64,000 bases of DNA from Acidiferrimicrobium sp. IK (GCF_025499425.1 NZ_JAIMCB010000006.1:62001-126000), one strand, 5' to 3'. Positions 36,014 to 44,761 are shown, counted from the stretch's first letter. Translations and numbers: made by a program. The notes: a model not told the origin generated them from the sequence alone.

Positions 36014-36462
36014 GCCGCCCTCAACGCCGCCTCGACGCCGTCCTGAGCGCCAGGAGAGCCCAAGAAGACGTCGCTCGGCTCCGGCTGGCGACCGCCAACC
36101 GGGAGCTGCAGCACGGCCGGCAGGTCCTCGACTCGGCGAGCGAACGCTACCGGTCGCAGCCCACCCTGACCGGACCGTGCGATGTGCCCGACCTGCTCGC
36201 CGCCCACCAGGCCGCCGAACAACTGGCGGCGACCGTCGCCCACGCCCGCGGCGCGCTGAGCGACGCAGAGAGAAGCGCGCACCTGCGCCGAGGGGAATGG
36301 TCCGAGGCCGCGCAGCGCGTCGCCGCCTTGGAGCGCCTCGTCGAGCGGCGCCAGCGGGAGTGGCAGGCCGAGGTGCAGCGCAGAGAAGACCAGGCCGTCG
36401 ACGACATCGTCACGTCGCGATGGGCGCCGGCCGGCAGCGCAGGGGACAGGAGCAGACGGTGA
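36010..36462 (+). CDS. fliJ: Flagellar export protein FliJ-like
   Basis: This 150-residue coiled-coil protein is rich in Arg, Ala, Glu and Gln and lies between fliI and the peptidoglycan hydrolase, where fliJ belongs. The start GTG 36010 overlaps the fliI TGA. Identification rests on position, length and coiled-coil character more than on a specific motif. Reading further upstream in this frame is a shadow of fliI. Confidence 0.8.
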   Translation: MSRPQRRLDAVLSARRAQEDVARLRLATANRELQHGRQVLDSASERYRSQPTLTGPCDVPDLLAAHQAAEQLAATVAHARGALSDAERSAHLRRGEWSEAAQRVAALERLVERRQREWQAEVQRREDQAVDDIVTSRWAPAGSAGDRSRR

Positions 36463-37619
36463 GCTACGTAGACGCCCAGGCCATGATCGCCCGCTTCCAG
36501 TCGGTCGGCGCCACCCTCGCCTCCCTCGGCCAGCAGACCGAGCAGTCGGGTCCCGCCGGGTTCGAGGCGACCCTGGCGCAAGTCGGCGCCGAGCTGAACG
36601 GGAACCCGACCGGCACCGCGGCCGCGCCGGCCGCCTCCTCATCGGGCGGGTACCTGCCGACCTCCTCGCTGCTCGGGCTGTCATCGGCCCAGCCGCCGGC
36701 GTCGTCCTCCTCGCTCGTCGCCGCCGACGCTTTCTGGGGCGGCGACAGCAGCTCGACTGGCTCCGTAGCCGGTTCCCCGCAAGGCGCGGCGGGCGGGGGA
36801 GCGGGCGCCGCGGTGGTCACCGACGCCGCCAAGTACATCGGCGTGCCCTACGTGTGGGGCGGGACCAGCCCGGCCGGCTTCGACTGCTCCGGGCTGGTCC
36901 AGTACGTCTACGGCCAGCTCGGTGTGTCGCTGCCTCGCACCAGCGAGCAGCAGGCCACCGCCGGCTCGCCCGTCGCCAGCCTGGCCGACGCTCAGCCAGG
37001 CGACTTGGTGTTCTTCGCAGGATCCGACGGGACCGCCGCCAGCCCCGGCCACGTCGGCATCTACATCGGTAACGGGCAGATGATCGACGCCCCCCACACC
37101 GGCACCACCGTCCAGGTCCAGCCGGTGGGCACGCCCAGCGCGATCCGCCGGGTCCTCCCGGACGCGGCGGCTACCTCCGTGGGGGCTTCGGGCCTCGAGC
37201 CGGCGTCGGCCGCCGGGATCCCGCCCGGCCTGGGCGTCCCGGCCGGGCTGGTCCCCCTGTTCAGCCGCATCGGGCAGTCCACCGGCGTGGCGCCGGCGCT
37301 GCTCGCAGCGGTGGCCAAGCAGGAATCCGGGTTCCAGACCGACGCGGTCAGCGGCGCCGGCGCCCAAGGCCTGATGCAGCTGATGCCCTCCACCGCGGCC
37401 GGTCTCGGCGTCAACGCCTTGGACCCGGCTCAGGCCATCACCGGCGCCGCCACGCTCCTGAAGGGTTACCTCAAGCAGTTCGGGTCGGTGCCACTCGCCC
37501 TTGCGGCGTACAACGCCGGGCCCGGCGCGGTGACCAGCTACGGCGGGGTTCCCCCTTACGCCGAGACCCAGCATTACGTCTCCAACATCACGTCGATGCT
37601 GGGGCAGGCGGCCGCGTGA
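36459..37619 (+). CDS. Flagellar peptidoglycan hydrolase: NlpC/P60 endopeptidase fused to SLT lytic transglycosylase
   Basis: This 386-residue protein has a helical lead (1-40) and a Ser/Ala-rich linker. An NlpC/P60 domain spans about 110-225, with the catalytic Cys in GFDCSGLVQYVYG (about 143) and His in GHVGIYIGNG (about 197). A goose-lysozyme-like SLT domain spans about 265-383, with catalytic Glu in AKQESGF (about 289), GLMQLMPSTA and AYNAGPGAV. No signal peptide is present, although both activities must act on the wall, so export by the flagellar apparatus is inferred (FlgJ-like role). GTG 36459 overlaps fliJ. Confidence 0.9.
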   Translation: MSYVDAQAMIARFQSVGATLASLGQQTEQSGPAGFEATLAQVGAELNGNPTGTAAAPAASSSGGYLPTSSLLGLSSAQPPASSSSLVAADAFWGGDSSSTGSVAGSPQGAAGGGAGAAVVTDAAKYIGVPYVWGGTSPAGFDCSGLVQYVYGQLGVSLPRTSEQQATAGSPVASLADAQPGDLVFFAGSDGTAASPGHVGIYIGNGQMIDAPHTGTTVQVQPVGTPSAIRRVLPDAAATSVGASGLEPASAAGIPPGLGVPAGLVPLFSRIGQSTGVAPALLAAVAKQESGFQTDAVSGAGAQGLMQLMPSTAAGLGVNALDPAQAITGAATLLKGYLKQFGSVPLALAAYNAGPGAVTSYGGVPPYAETQHYVSNITSMLGQAAA

Positions 37620-39193
37620 TGCCCGCGCTCTCATCGGTGTCGACGATGGTGGATCCTGCCGTGCCCGCCCCACCGGGCCAGGCCCGAGGCGCCGACGTCA
37701 CGGGCGGCTCCTTCCAGGAGGCCCTCGCCGCGCAGCGCCAGGCCGCATCGCCGCGCGACGCGTCCTCACCGGCGCGGGCCGCGACACCCGACGGCGGCAA
37801 CCAACCCGGCGCCGGTCAGCACGCCACCATTTCTCCCGCCGGGGCTGGGGTGGCGCCTACCGGGGACGGCAAAGACCCCCGCCGCCACCAGAAGGACAAG
37901 CCGTCAAGCGCCGCCGCCCAGCCGCCGGGCAACGGCACGCCGGTCAGCGGCGGGCCTGGCAGCGTCCCCCCGGCGCCAACCCCCCCGGCGCCAACCCCCC
38001 CGGCGGCCGCTCCGGCGGTCCCGACCGCCGCGGCCGGGTCAGGAGCGGCGACAGCGGCCGCGGTGATGGCCGCCTCGGTCGCCTCCGCGCCGGCCGTCGG
38101 TGTCCCGGCTTCGCCGACCGGCGTGTTGGCGGCCCCGGGCGCGGTGCAAGCCGCCAGCGGTGCCGTCTCGCCGTCCGCGCCGGGCGGGCCCGCCGGGACT
38201 GGTCAGTCGGCCGGTGCCCCCTCCGCGGCGACACTTCAGACCCCCGGGTTGTCGGCGGCGAGCCCGACCGGCCCGACCCCTGCCCCGACCCCAGGCCCGG
38301 CGGCGGGTGGCCCCGGGATGGCCGCAGCGCCCGGCGGGGCCGGCGCAGCTGCGACGCCCGCCCCGGGCGTCGACGCGTCCGGGCAACCGGCGGCCATCGC
38401 CGCGGCCGCTGGGTCAACCTCCGCCGCAACTCCCGCAGCGGCGGGAACCGCCACCAACGCGACCGCGGCCGCGGGCGGCACCCCGGACGCCAGCCGAGGC
38501 GCCGGGAACGCCGGGACCGCCGGCACCGCCGAGCCGGCCGCGGTCACCGGCTCGTCTTCCCAGCCCGGCAGGCGCGCCGCGCTGGACCCGACGCAGACGT
38601 CAACGCCGCACGCCGCGCAGCCCGAGGCGACCAGCCCGGCGCCGTCCCCGGGCCCGGCGCCCCAGCCCACCCCGACCAACCCCCTCAACCCGTCACCCGC
38701 GGCGAGCGCGCCGCCCGCCCCGGCCGCCCCGCCCACCCCGTCGGGCGCGGCCCCGGCGGCCGTCGCCGCCGAGCGGGCTACCTCGCAGCCCGGCCCGTCC
38801 CCGCAGTTCGTCGGTGCGCTCGGCTCCCTCACCTCCTCGAAGGGCACCCACCAGATCACCATGGACCTGGTCCCCGAAGGCGTGGGTGCAGTGCGCGCCG
38901 TGGTGACCGTAGACCCCGAGCGGGTTTTGGTCCGGTTGACCACCGATTCGCCTGAGGCCCACGCCGCCATGGAGCGATCCCTTCCGCTGCTTCGCCACCA
39001 ACTGGGCTCCGACGGCGCCAACGTCACCGTCACGCTGGGTCAAGGGTCGGGGTCGGGCAGCGGTCACTGGGACCAAACCGCGCGGTCGGGGAGCGACGCC
39101 ACCGCCCGCGACGCCACCCCCGACCCCGTCGAGATCACCTCGCCGACCTTCGTAACCACCGACGCCCGCCGACTGGTGGACGTGCAGCTGTGA
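37616..39193 (+). CDS. fliK: Flagellar hook-length control protein FliK
   Basis: This protein has about 525 residues, of which roughly 390 are a Pro/Ala/Thr/Gly-rich disordered ruler region. It ends with a compact Flg_hook domain (about 400-480: HQITMDLVPEGVGAVRAVVTV; LVRLTTDSPEAHAAMERSLPLLRHQLGSDGANVTV). FliK measures the hook and triggers the FlhB switch. It starts at GTG 37616 or, equally well, ATG 37619, overlapping the preceding stop. Short DNA repeats such as CCGGCGCCAACCCC occur in the ruler region. Confidence 0.9.
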   Translation: MMPALSSVSTMVDPAVPAPPGQARGADVTGGSFQEALAAQRQAASPRDASSPARAATPDGGNQPGAGQHATISPAGAGVAPTGDGKDPRRHQKDKPSSAAAQPPGNGTPVSGGPGSVPPAPTPPAPTPPAAAPAVPTAAAGSGAATAAAVMAASVASAPAVGVPASPTGVLAAPGAVQAASGAVSPSAPGGPAGTGQSAGAPSAATLQTPGLSAASPTGPTPAPTPGPAAGGPGMAAAPGGAGAAATPAPGVDASGQPAAIAAAAGSTSAATPAAAGTATNATAAAGGTPDASRGAGNAGTAGTAEPAAVTGSSSQPGRRAALDPTQTSTPHAAQPEATSPAPSPGPAPQPTPTNPLNPSPAASAPPAPAAPPTPSGAAPAAVAAERATSQPGPSPQFVGALGSLTSSKGTHQITMDLVPEGVGAVRAVVTVDPERVLVRLTTDSPEAHAAMERSLPLLRHQLGSDGANVTVTLGQGSGSGSGHWDQTARSGSDATARDATPDPVEITSPTFVTTDARRLVDVQL

Positions 39194-39215
39194 GCCCCGA
39201 CCCAAGGAGACATTC

Positions 39216-39671
39216 GTGACCATCCCCGGTGCCAGCATCACCTCCGCTCCGCTGTCGGTGTCGGCCATGGCGACCGCCCAAACCCCGACCTCGGGGATCT
39301 CGTCGCTGACCAACTCGTCCCCGACGTCGGGTCTCAACCAGCTCGACAACACCCAAACGTTCCTGCAGCTGCTCGTCGCCCAGCTGAAGAACCAAGACCC
39401 GACCAACCCGTCAGATCCCACCCAGTTCATGACCGAGATCGCCCAGATGACCGCCGTGCAGTCCCAGACCAGCCTGGCGGCCGAGGAGCAGACCGTGGCC
39501 GCCGACAGCATGCTCGGACGCACCGTCAACGCGCTCAACGGGGCCGGAGCACCGGTGACCGGCGTCGTCGACGGCGTGCTCCTGTCTTCCTCCGGGGCGC
39601 CCGAGCTGCAGATCGGCAGCGGGAGCAGCGCCCAGGACGTGTCGGTCACGGCGGTGACCAAGGTGTCGTGA
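39216..39671 (+). CDS. flgD: Flagellar hook capping protein FlgD
   Basis: This 151-residue hook scaffold has the conserved FLQLLVAQLKNQDPTNPSDP split after residue 47, then FMTEIAQMTAVQSQTSLAAE. The C-terminal domain is short (GRTVNALNGAGAPVTGVVDGV). The start is GTG 39216 with AAGGAGA upstream. FlgE follows after 93 nt, which contains a 13-bp direct repeat (CCTCGCCTCCGAA at 39717 and 39738). Confidence 0.93.
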   Translation: MTIPGASITSAPLSVSAMATAQTPTSGISSLTNSSPTSGLNQLDNTQTFLQLLVAQLKNQDPTNPSDPTQFMTEIAQMTAVQSQTSLAAEEQTVAADSMLGRTVNALNGAGAPVTGVVDGVLLSSSGAPELQIGSGSSAQDVSVTAVTKVS

Positions 39672-39764
39672 TCCCGCGCCCCAGGCGCTACTCACGCTAA
39701 CGCTCCACCCCAACCGCCTCGCCTCCGAACCCAACGACCTCGCCTCCGAAAGGATCCACAACCG

Positions 39765-40610
39765 ATGGAACAGTCACTCCTCGCCGCCACCTCGGGCATC
39801 CAGTCCAGCCAGACCTACCTCGACGTGATCGGCAACAACATCGCCAACTCGAACACCACCGCCTACGAGAGCCAGAACGTCTACTTCACCGACCTGCTGA
39901 GCCAGCAGCTGACCGGCGCCACCGCACCGTCGACGGTCGCCGGTGGCGTCAACCCGCTGACCGTCGGCGCCGGCGTCCGGGTCGGGGCCATCGCCGGCAG
40001 CCAGTCACAGGGGGCTCCGCAGGCCACCGGGATCCCCTCCAACGTCGCCATCCAGGGCAGCGGCTACCTGGTGGTGGTCCAAAACGGCCAGCAGCTCTAC
40101 ACCCGTGCCGGCGACCTGTCCCTCGACGCCAACGGCAACCTGGTCACCCCGACCGGAGGCATGGTCCAAGGCTGGGAGGCGACGGGCGGTGCCATCACCA
40201 ACACCGGCGCGACCGGCACGGTCAGCATCCCGCCCAAGCTCACCAACACCGCAGGGGCGACCCTCGCCAGCTACTCGATCGGCTCCGACGGGGTCATCAC
40301 CGGGTCGTTCTCCGACGGCAGCACCCAACCGATCGCCCAGCTGGCGTTGGCCACGGTGACCAACCCCAACGGCCTCTCCTCCGTCGGCGCGTCGATGTAC
40401 TCGCTCAGCGCCAACTCCGGCGCGGCGACCGTAGGCGTGCCCGGGACCGGCGGCCGGGGCACCTTCCTCGGCGGCAGCCTGGAGTCCTCCAACGTCGACC
40501 TGGCCACCGAGCTCACCAACCTGATCGTGGCGCAAGAGTCCTACCAGGCCAACACCAAGGTGGTCAGCTCCACCTCCGCCACCCTTCAGAGCCTGATGCA
40601 GATGCAGTAG
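39765..40610 (+). CDS. flgE: Flagellar hook/rod protein, FlgE/FlgG family
   Basis: This 281-residue protein has the Flg_bb_rod N-terminus (LDVIGNNIANSNTTAYESQNVYF), a central FlgE/F/G hook domain (NVAIQGSGYLVVVQNG; TRAGDLSLDANGNLVTPTGG) and the C-terminal LTNLIVAQESYQANTKVV. Its position after fliK-flgD points to the hook protein, but its length is nearer to FlgG (about 260) than to most FlgE. No other FlgF/FlgG-like gene is in the window. A terminator follows. Confidence 0.88.
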   Translation: MEQSLLAATSGIQSSQTYLDVIGNNIANSNTTAYESQNVYFTDLLSQQLTGATAPSTVAGGVNPLTVGAGVRVGAIAGSQSQGAPQATGIPSNVAIQGSGYLVVVQNGQQLYTRAGDLSLDANGNLVTPTGGMVQGWEATGGAITNTGATGTVSIPPKLTNTAGATLASYSIGSDGVITGSFSDGSTQPIAQLALATVTNPNGLSSVGASMYSLSANSGAATVGVPGTGGRGTFLGGSLESSNVDLATELTNLIVAQESYQANTKVVSSTSATLQSLMQMQ

Positions 40611-40635
40611 CTCCGCCCCGGCGAAGCCACGACCG

Positions 40636-40670
40636 CGGCCCGCACCCCCGAACGGGGGCGCGGGCCGTTT
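40636..40670 (+). terminator. Intrinsic terminator after flgE
   Basis: CGGCCCGC and CCCCC pair with GGGGG and GCGGGCCG around one A-C mismatch, with a GAAC loop, and TTT follows the stem. It would end the flgB-flgE transcript. The flhA promoter starts 8 nt downstream. Confidence 0.8.
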
Positions 40671-40677
40671 CGCGCTG

Positions 40678-40705
40678 CTCAGGTCTGCTCCGGTCGTGCC
40701 GATAC
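40678..40705 (+). promoter_or_regulatory. FliA-like promoter of the flhA operon
   Basis: CTCAG (40678-40682), 15 nt, GCCGATAC (40698-40705). The leader to the ATG at 40793 is about 80 nt. Confidence 0.7.
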
Positions 40706-40751
40706 CAGCCACGTAGGAAAGACGATCCCGGGCTGGCGCCCGGGTGACACC

Positions 40752-40767
40752 GGGCCACGGACGGTCC
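40752..40767 (+). promoter_or_regulatory. CsrA-type hairpin in the flhA leader
   Basis: GGGCC-ACGGAC-GGTCC forms a 5-bp stem (one G-T pair) with ACGGA in the loop, 25 nt before the ATG. The loop is nearly the same as in the flagellin leader. Confidence 0.5.
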
Positions 40768-40792
40768 ACCCCGCCCGTACTCCCGAGGTGCC

Positions 40793-42838
40793 ATGCGCAA
40801 CAAAACCGGACTCATCGGCGTCCCGGCCATCGTCATCGCGACCGTCGTCATGCTGGTCGTCCCGGTGCCGGCCTTCATCATCGACATCCTGATCAGCCTC
40901 AACATCAGCGCGGCGATCGTCATCATGTTGATGACGATGCACGTGAAACGAGCGCTGGACTTCTCGGTCTTCCCGGCTGTGCTTCTCGTCGCCACGTTGT
41001 TCCGCCTGGCCCTCAACGTGTCGGTCACCCGCCTGGTCCTGCTCCACGGAAGCGCCGGAGCGGTGGTCGCCAGCTTCGGCAAGTTCGTCGTCGGCGGCCA
41101 GCTGGTGGTGGGCCTGGTCGTGTTCTTGATCCTCATCGTCATCCAGTTCGTGGTGGTCACAAGCGGCGCGGGCCGGGTAGCCGAAGTCGCCGCCCGCTTC
41201 ACCCTCGACGCCATGCCCGGCAAGCAGATGGCGATCGACGCCGACTTGAACGCCGGCCTGATCGACCAGGCGACAGCCAAGCGGCGCCGGCAGGAGACCG
41301 CCGACGAAGCGGACTTCTACGGGGCGATGGACGGCGCGTCCAAGTTCGTTCGCGGCGACGCCATCGCCGCGGTGGTCATCACCGTCATCAACCTGGTCGG
41401 CGGGCTCGGCGTCGGCGTATTGGGCAAGCACCAGTCGGTCACCACCGCGGTGCACACCTACAGCCTGCTCAGCATCGGCGACGGGCTGGCATCCCAGATC
41501 CCGGCCCTCCTGCTGTCGATCTCCACCGGCCTGATCGTCACCCGGGCCGCGACCGACGAGTCGGACTTCGGTACCGACGTCATCGGGCAGCTGCGCCGCC
41601 AGCACGGGGCCATCAAGATCGCCGGGGTGGTCATGGCCGGCATGGCCATCGTGCCCGGCCTGCCCCACGTCGCGTTCTTGATCGTCGGCGCGGTGCTCTA
41701 CTTCTTCGGGCGCCGGGTGAGCGCCGCCGCCGACGCGACCGCGGTCGCCGCCGCCCAGGAAGACGCCGTCGTCCCGGCGTCGCCCGATACGCCCCAAGCC
41801 CTCGCCCTCGAGATGCGGGTGGAGCCCCTCGAGCTGGAACTGTCTGTGAGCCTGATCGACCTGGTCGACGGAGCGAAAGGCGGTGACCTGCTCGACCGGG
41901 TCAAGGGCCTGCGCCGGAAGCTGGCCATCGACAAGGGGCTGATCATCCCGCCGGTACGGACCCGGGACAACATCGCTTTGGACAACGACACCTACACCGT
42001 GCGGGTCCACGGCGTGGAGGTGGCCCGCGGCACCGCCCCTCCAGGCAAGTACCTGGCGATCGGCGACGGCCTGGACATGCTCCCCGGCATCGCCGACGTC
42101 GAGCCGGTGTTCGGGCTGCCGGCAAAGTGGGTGGCGCCGGAGGTCCGCCAGCAGGCGCTGATCGCCGGTTCCACCGTCATCGACAGGTCGTCGGTGATCA
42201 CCACCCACCTCGGGGAGATCGCCGCCCGCTACGCCAGCCAGCTTCTCTCCAGCCAGCAGGTGAAGATCCTGGTCGACTCGGTGAAAGCGACCGACCCGGC
42301 GGTCATCGACGAGATGGCCGCAGCCCAGGTGACCCTCACCGACCTCCACCGGGTGATGGCCGGCCTGCTCGACGAAGGGGTGGCGATCCGAGACCTGGTG
42401 CGCATCATCGAGGCGGTGACCGAACGGGCCCGACAGACCAAGGACCCCGAGTCGCTGCTGGAGGCGGCCAGAGCGGCTCTCGGGTCGGCGATCGCGTCTC
42501 AGTTCTCCAAAGAGGGGCTGCTACCGGTGATCATGCTCGACGCCGGGCTCGAGCGGAGCCTGGTCGAATCGGTGTCCCCCGGGGAGGGGTCGACCGTCCT
42601 CAACGTCGATCCCCGGCTGGCCGAAGGCCTGGTGCGGGAGATCCAGGCGTTGGCGACCCAGGCGGAGCAGACCGGCCGAGAGCCGGTGCTGGTGTGCCCT
42701 TCCAGGCTCCGTCCGGCTCTGCGCCGCCTGCTGGCGGTCGCCGCGCCCCGCCTAGGGGTGTTGTCGGTCAACGAGCTGAGCAGCCATGTGAGAGTCGAGC
42801 GGATAGGAGTGGTAAATGTCGCAGCCCAGGCCGTTTGA
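40793..42838 (+). CDS. flhA: Flagellar export apparatus protein FlhA
   Basis: This 681-residue protein has about eight N-terminal membrane helices (1-310) with the FHIPEP-family signature (ADEADFYGAMDGASKFVRGDA). A large cytoplasmic domain (about 340-681) forms the nonameric export ring. The family signature and length are typical. The C-terminus overlaps the flhF-like gene by 23 nt. Confidence 0.96.
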   Translation: MRNKTGLIGVPAIVIATVVMLVVPVPAFIIDILISLNISAAIVIMLMTMHVKRALDFSVFPAVLLVATLFRLALNVSVTRLVLLHGSAGAVVASFGKFVVGGQLVVGLVVFLILIVIQFVVVTSGAGRVAEVAARFTLDAMPGKQMAIDADLNAGLIDQATAKRRRQETADEADFYGAMDGASKFVRGDAIAAVVITVINLVGGLGVGVLGKHQSVTTAVHTYSLLSIGDGLASQIPALLLSISTGLIVTRAATDESDFGTDVIGQLRRQHGAIKIAGVVMAGMAIVPGLPHVAFLIVGAVLYFFGRRVSAAADATAVAAAQEDAVVPASPDTPQALALEMRVEPLELELSVSLIDLVDGAKGGDLLDRVKGLRRKLAIDKGLIIPPVRTRDNIALDNDTYTVRVHGVEVARGTAPPGKYLAIGDGLDMLPGIADVEPVFGLPAKWVAPEVRQQALIAGSTVIDRSSVITTHLGEIAARYASQLLSSQQVKILVDSVKATDPAVIDEMAAAQVTLTDLHRVMAGLLDEGVAIRDLVRIIEAVTERARQTKDPESLLEAARAALGSAIASQFSKEGLLPVIMLDAGLERSLVESVSPGEGSTVLNVDPRLAEGLVREIQALATQAEQTGREPVLVCPSRLRPALRRLLAVAAPRLGVLSVNELSSHVRVERIGVVNVAAQAV

Positions 42839-44426
42839 GGGTATTGACGCCGAGCAGCTGGTCGTCGAGATCCGCCGCGAGCTGGGACCCGACGCCAGGA
42901 TCGTCCGAGGCGAGACGGTCCGCAGCGGGGGAGTCCTCGGCTTCTTCGCCAAGGAGAAGTACCGGCTCTTCGCCGAACCAGCAGCCGGAGGGCCGCCGCC
43001 GGAAAGCGGCCCGCAAAGCCGCGGCGGCGCCGGCACGCGCCGCCCCGCTGCGCTGCTACCCGCTCCCGTCGCCTCGACCGGAACCCTCGACGTGTTCGCC
43101 GCGCTCGCGGAGCACACCGCCGACCTAAACGACGTCCTCGCCGATGGCGTCGGGACGGCGCCGGGCGCGGCGCCCGCCGCGGCCGATGCTGCGGCGTCCT
43201 CCCGCCATCGCGGCCGGCGAAGCCCGCTGCGGCGGCCGGCTGCCATCTCGGTGGCGGCCGGACCGGCGCACGCCTTCGGGACCGCCCCGTTCGAGACCGG
43301 CGCCTTCACCGGCGGTGAGTTCTCACCGGACGCGCCCGCTACGCCTGCGCCGCCGGCCGGCTCCTCGCGCCTGCCGACGGCCCCCGACACCGCGGACGAC
43401 TTCGGCGCAGTGCTGCGGGAGGTGACCCGGATCCTCGACGCTCAACCCGACGCGGCCGCGACGGTGATCACCGCCTCCACGTCCGGCCAGACCGAGCCTG
43501 CTGCCGCGGCGCCCGCAGCTCAGGCCACCCCCGAGCCCGCGGCTGCCGAGCCGGCCGCCGCCAAGCACGCCGCCCCCAAACCCGCGGTGCGCAAGGCGGC
43601 CGCCCCCAAGCCCGCCGCCCCCAAGACCGCGGTGCGCAAGCCGGCGGCCTCGAAGCCCGCGGTGCGCAAGCCGGCGGCCTCGAAGGCTTCCACCGCCCAG
43701 CCCGGCACCGCGCGGGCGGCGGTTCCCGCCACCCGCGAGGCCGCCACCCGCAGGCGGGCCGCCTCCAGGGCCGCCACGCCGGCGGCGGCCCCCCCGGCCC
43801 GGCGCACGCCTGTCGACCGGCGCGGCCCGGCGCCGCGCAACCTTCGAAGCCTCCTGCGCTCGACCGGCCTGAGCGACGCCGACGCGGCCGCCGCCGCCGC
43901 GCTGGTGCGCGGCGGTCACGACCTCTCGGTGGCGCTGACCCATACGTTCGCGGCGCTGGCCCCAACCCCGCCGCAGCTGCGGGCCACGCCCGGGCGACCC
44001 CTCGTCGTGGTCGGCGGGGCGGGCCCGGCCCTGCAGGCCGCCGGCGAGCTCGCGCTCGACAACGGGCTCGACCCCGACGATGTCACAGTCGTCACAGCCG
44101 CCAGCCTCCCGGAGACCAGCCGGGCGATCACCGTTGTCGACCTGCCTGTCGCGCCCCGGCCACTAGGGGAGCGGGCCCTAGCCGTGAGCGACCTGCGCCC
44201 CGCCACCGTCGTCGGTGTGGTCGACTCCGTCACCAAGGTCGACGACGTCGCGGCGTGGGCGGAAGCTCTCGGCGGCCTCGACGCCTTGGTGCTGGTCAAC
44301 GTCGAGGGGACCCTCAGCCCTGCCGCCGTCCTCCAGACCGGTATCCCCGTCGCCCGCCTCGGCGCCCACCACGCCAACCCGGCCCGGTGGGCGGCCACGG
44401 TGACCGATCTGGTCGAGGGCAGGTAA
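42816..44426 (+). CDS. flhF: FlhF-like protein with degenerate (P-loop-less) GTPase domain
   Basis: This 536-residue protein has an N-terminal FlhF B-domain (about 8-48: AEQLVVEIRRELGPDARIV; SGGVLGFFAKEKYRLFAE). A 280-residue Ala/Pro-rich linker includes Lys-Pro-Ala-Ala/Val-Arg-Lys repeats (about 245-295). An SRP-like N-domain (about 340-380) leads into a G-domain-like C-terminus. The expected GxxGxGKT P-loop is replaced by VVVGGAGPALQAAGE (about 392-406), and no DTAGR is found; only SVTKVDD resembles the TKLD motif. FlhF positions flagella by GTP-dependent dimerisation, which this copy should not manage. ATG 42816 follows TAGGAG. Confidence 0.82.
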   Translation: MSQPRPFEGIDAEQLVVEIRRELGPDARIVRGETVRSGGVLGFFAKEKYRLFAEPAAGGPPPESGPQSRGGAGTRRPAALLPAPVASTGTLDVFAALAEHTADLNDVLADGVGTAPGAAPAAADAAASSRHRGRRSPLRRPAAISVAAGPAHAFGTAPFETGAFTGGEFSPDAPATPAPPAGSSRLPTAPDTADDFGAVLREVTRILDAQPDAAATVITASTSGQTEPAAAAPAAQATPEPAAAEPAAAKHAAPKPAVRKAAAPKPAAPKTAVRKPAASKPAVRKPAASKASTAQPGTARAAVPATREAATRRRAASRAATPAAAPPARRTPVDRRGPAPRNLRSLLRSTGLSDADAAAAAALVRGGHDLSVALTHTFAALAPTPPQLRATPGRPLVVVGGAGPALQAAGELALDNGLDPDDVTVVTAASLPETSRAITVVDLPVAPRPLGERALAVSDLRPATVVGVVDSVTKVDDVAAWAEALGGLDALVLVNVEGTLSPAAVLQTGIPVARLGAHHANPARWAATVTDLVEGR

Positions 44427-44731
44427 TGAAGCGGCCCGACCTCGTCGTGGCGGGCGCGGTCGTGCTGTGCCTGCCGATGCTGCCGGCGCTGCTGGCCGGC
44501 TCGATGCCCACCATCACGGCACTGGAGCGGTTCCTCATCGCCCTCATCGTGTCGTGGGTGGCCGGGATCATCATCAGCGCGGTGTACGGCCGCTACAGCC
44601 GGGAAGCCCGGCGCGCCGAGCTGCTCGCCCAGATCCGGCGGGTCCAGGGGATCGACACCCCCGGCGCCGAGCAGACCGACGGCTCCTCCCTCGAGACCGC
44701 CCGCCCGGATCGGATCATCCCCCCCTCTTAA
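44426..44731 (+). CDS. Small two-helix membrane protein in the flagellar locus
   Basis: This 101-residue protein has two hydrophobic helices (about 6-26 and 34-55, with a SMPTITALERFLIALI turn) and a charged cytoplasmic tail (YSREARRAELLAQIRRVQGID). The ATG overlaps the flhF-like TAA. I do not recognise a family. Its coupling to flhA-flhF suggests a role in placing or anchoring the export apparatus, but this is inference. Confidence 0.7.
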   Translation: MKRPDLVVAGAVVLCLPMLPALLAGSMPTITALERFLIALIVSWVAGIIISAVYGRYSREARRAELLAQIRRVQGIDTPGAEQTDGSSLETARPDRIIPPS

Positions 44732-44761
44732 AGGGGTGTGCGACAAGAAACCGGAAGGCGG

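Noticed and set aside
37960-38800. Possible repeat array in the GC-rich part of fliK
   Set aside because: The repeats are short, irregular and in frame. They encode Pro/Ala/Thr-rich protein; there are no spacers of constant length, so it is not a CRISPR array.
39717-39750. A 13-bp direct repeat (CCTCGCCTCCGAA) between flgD and flgE
   Set aside because: Only two copies 21 bp apart and no promoter-like elements; probably local duplication without function.
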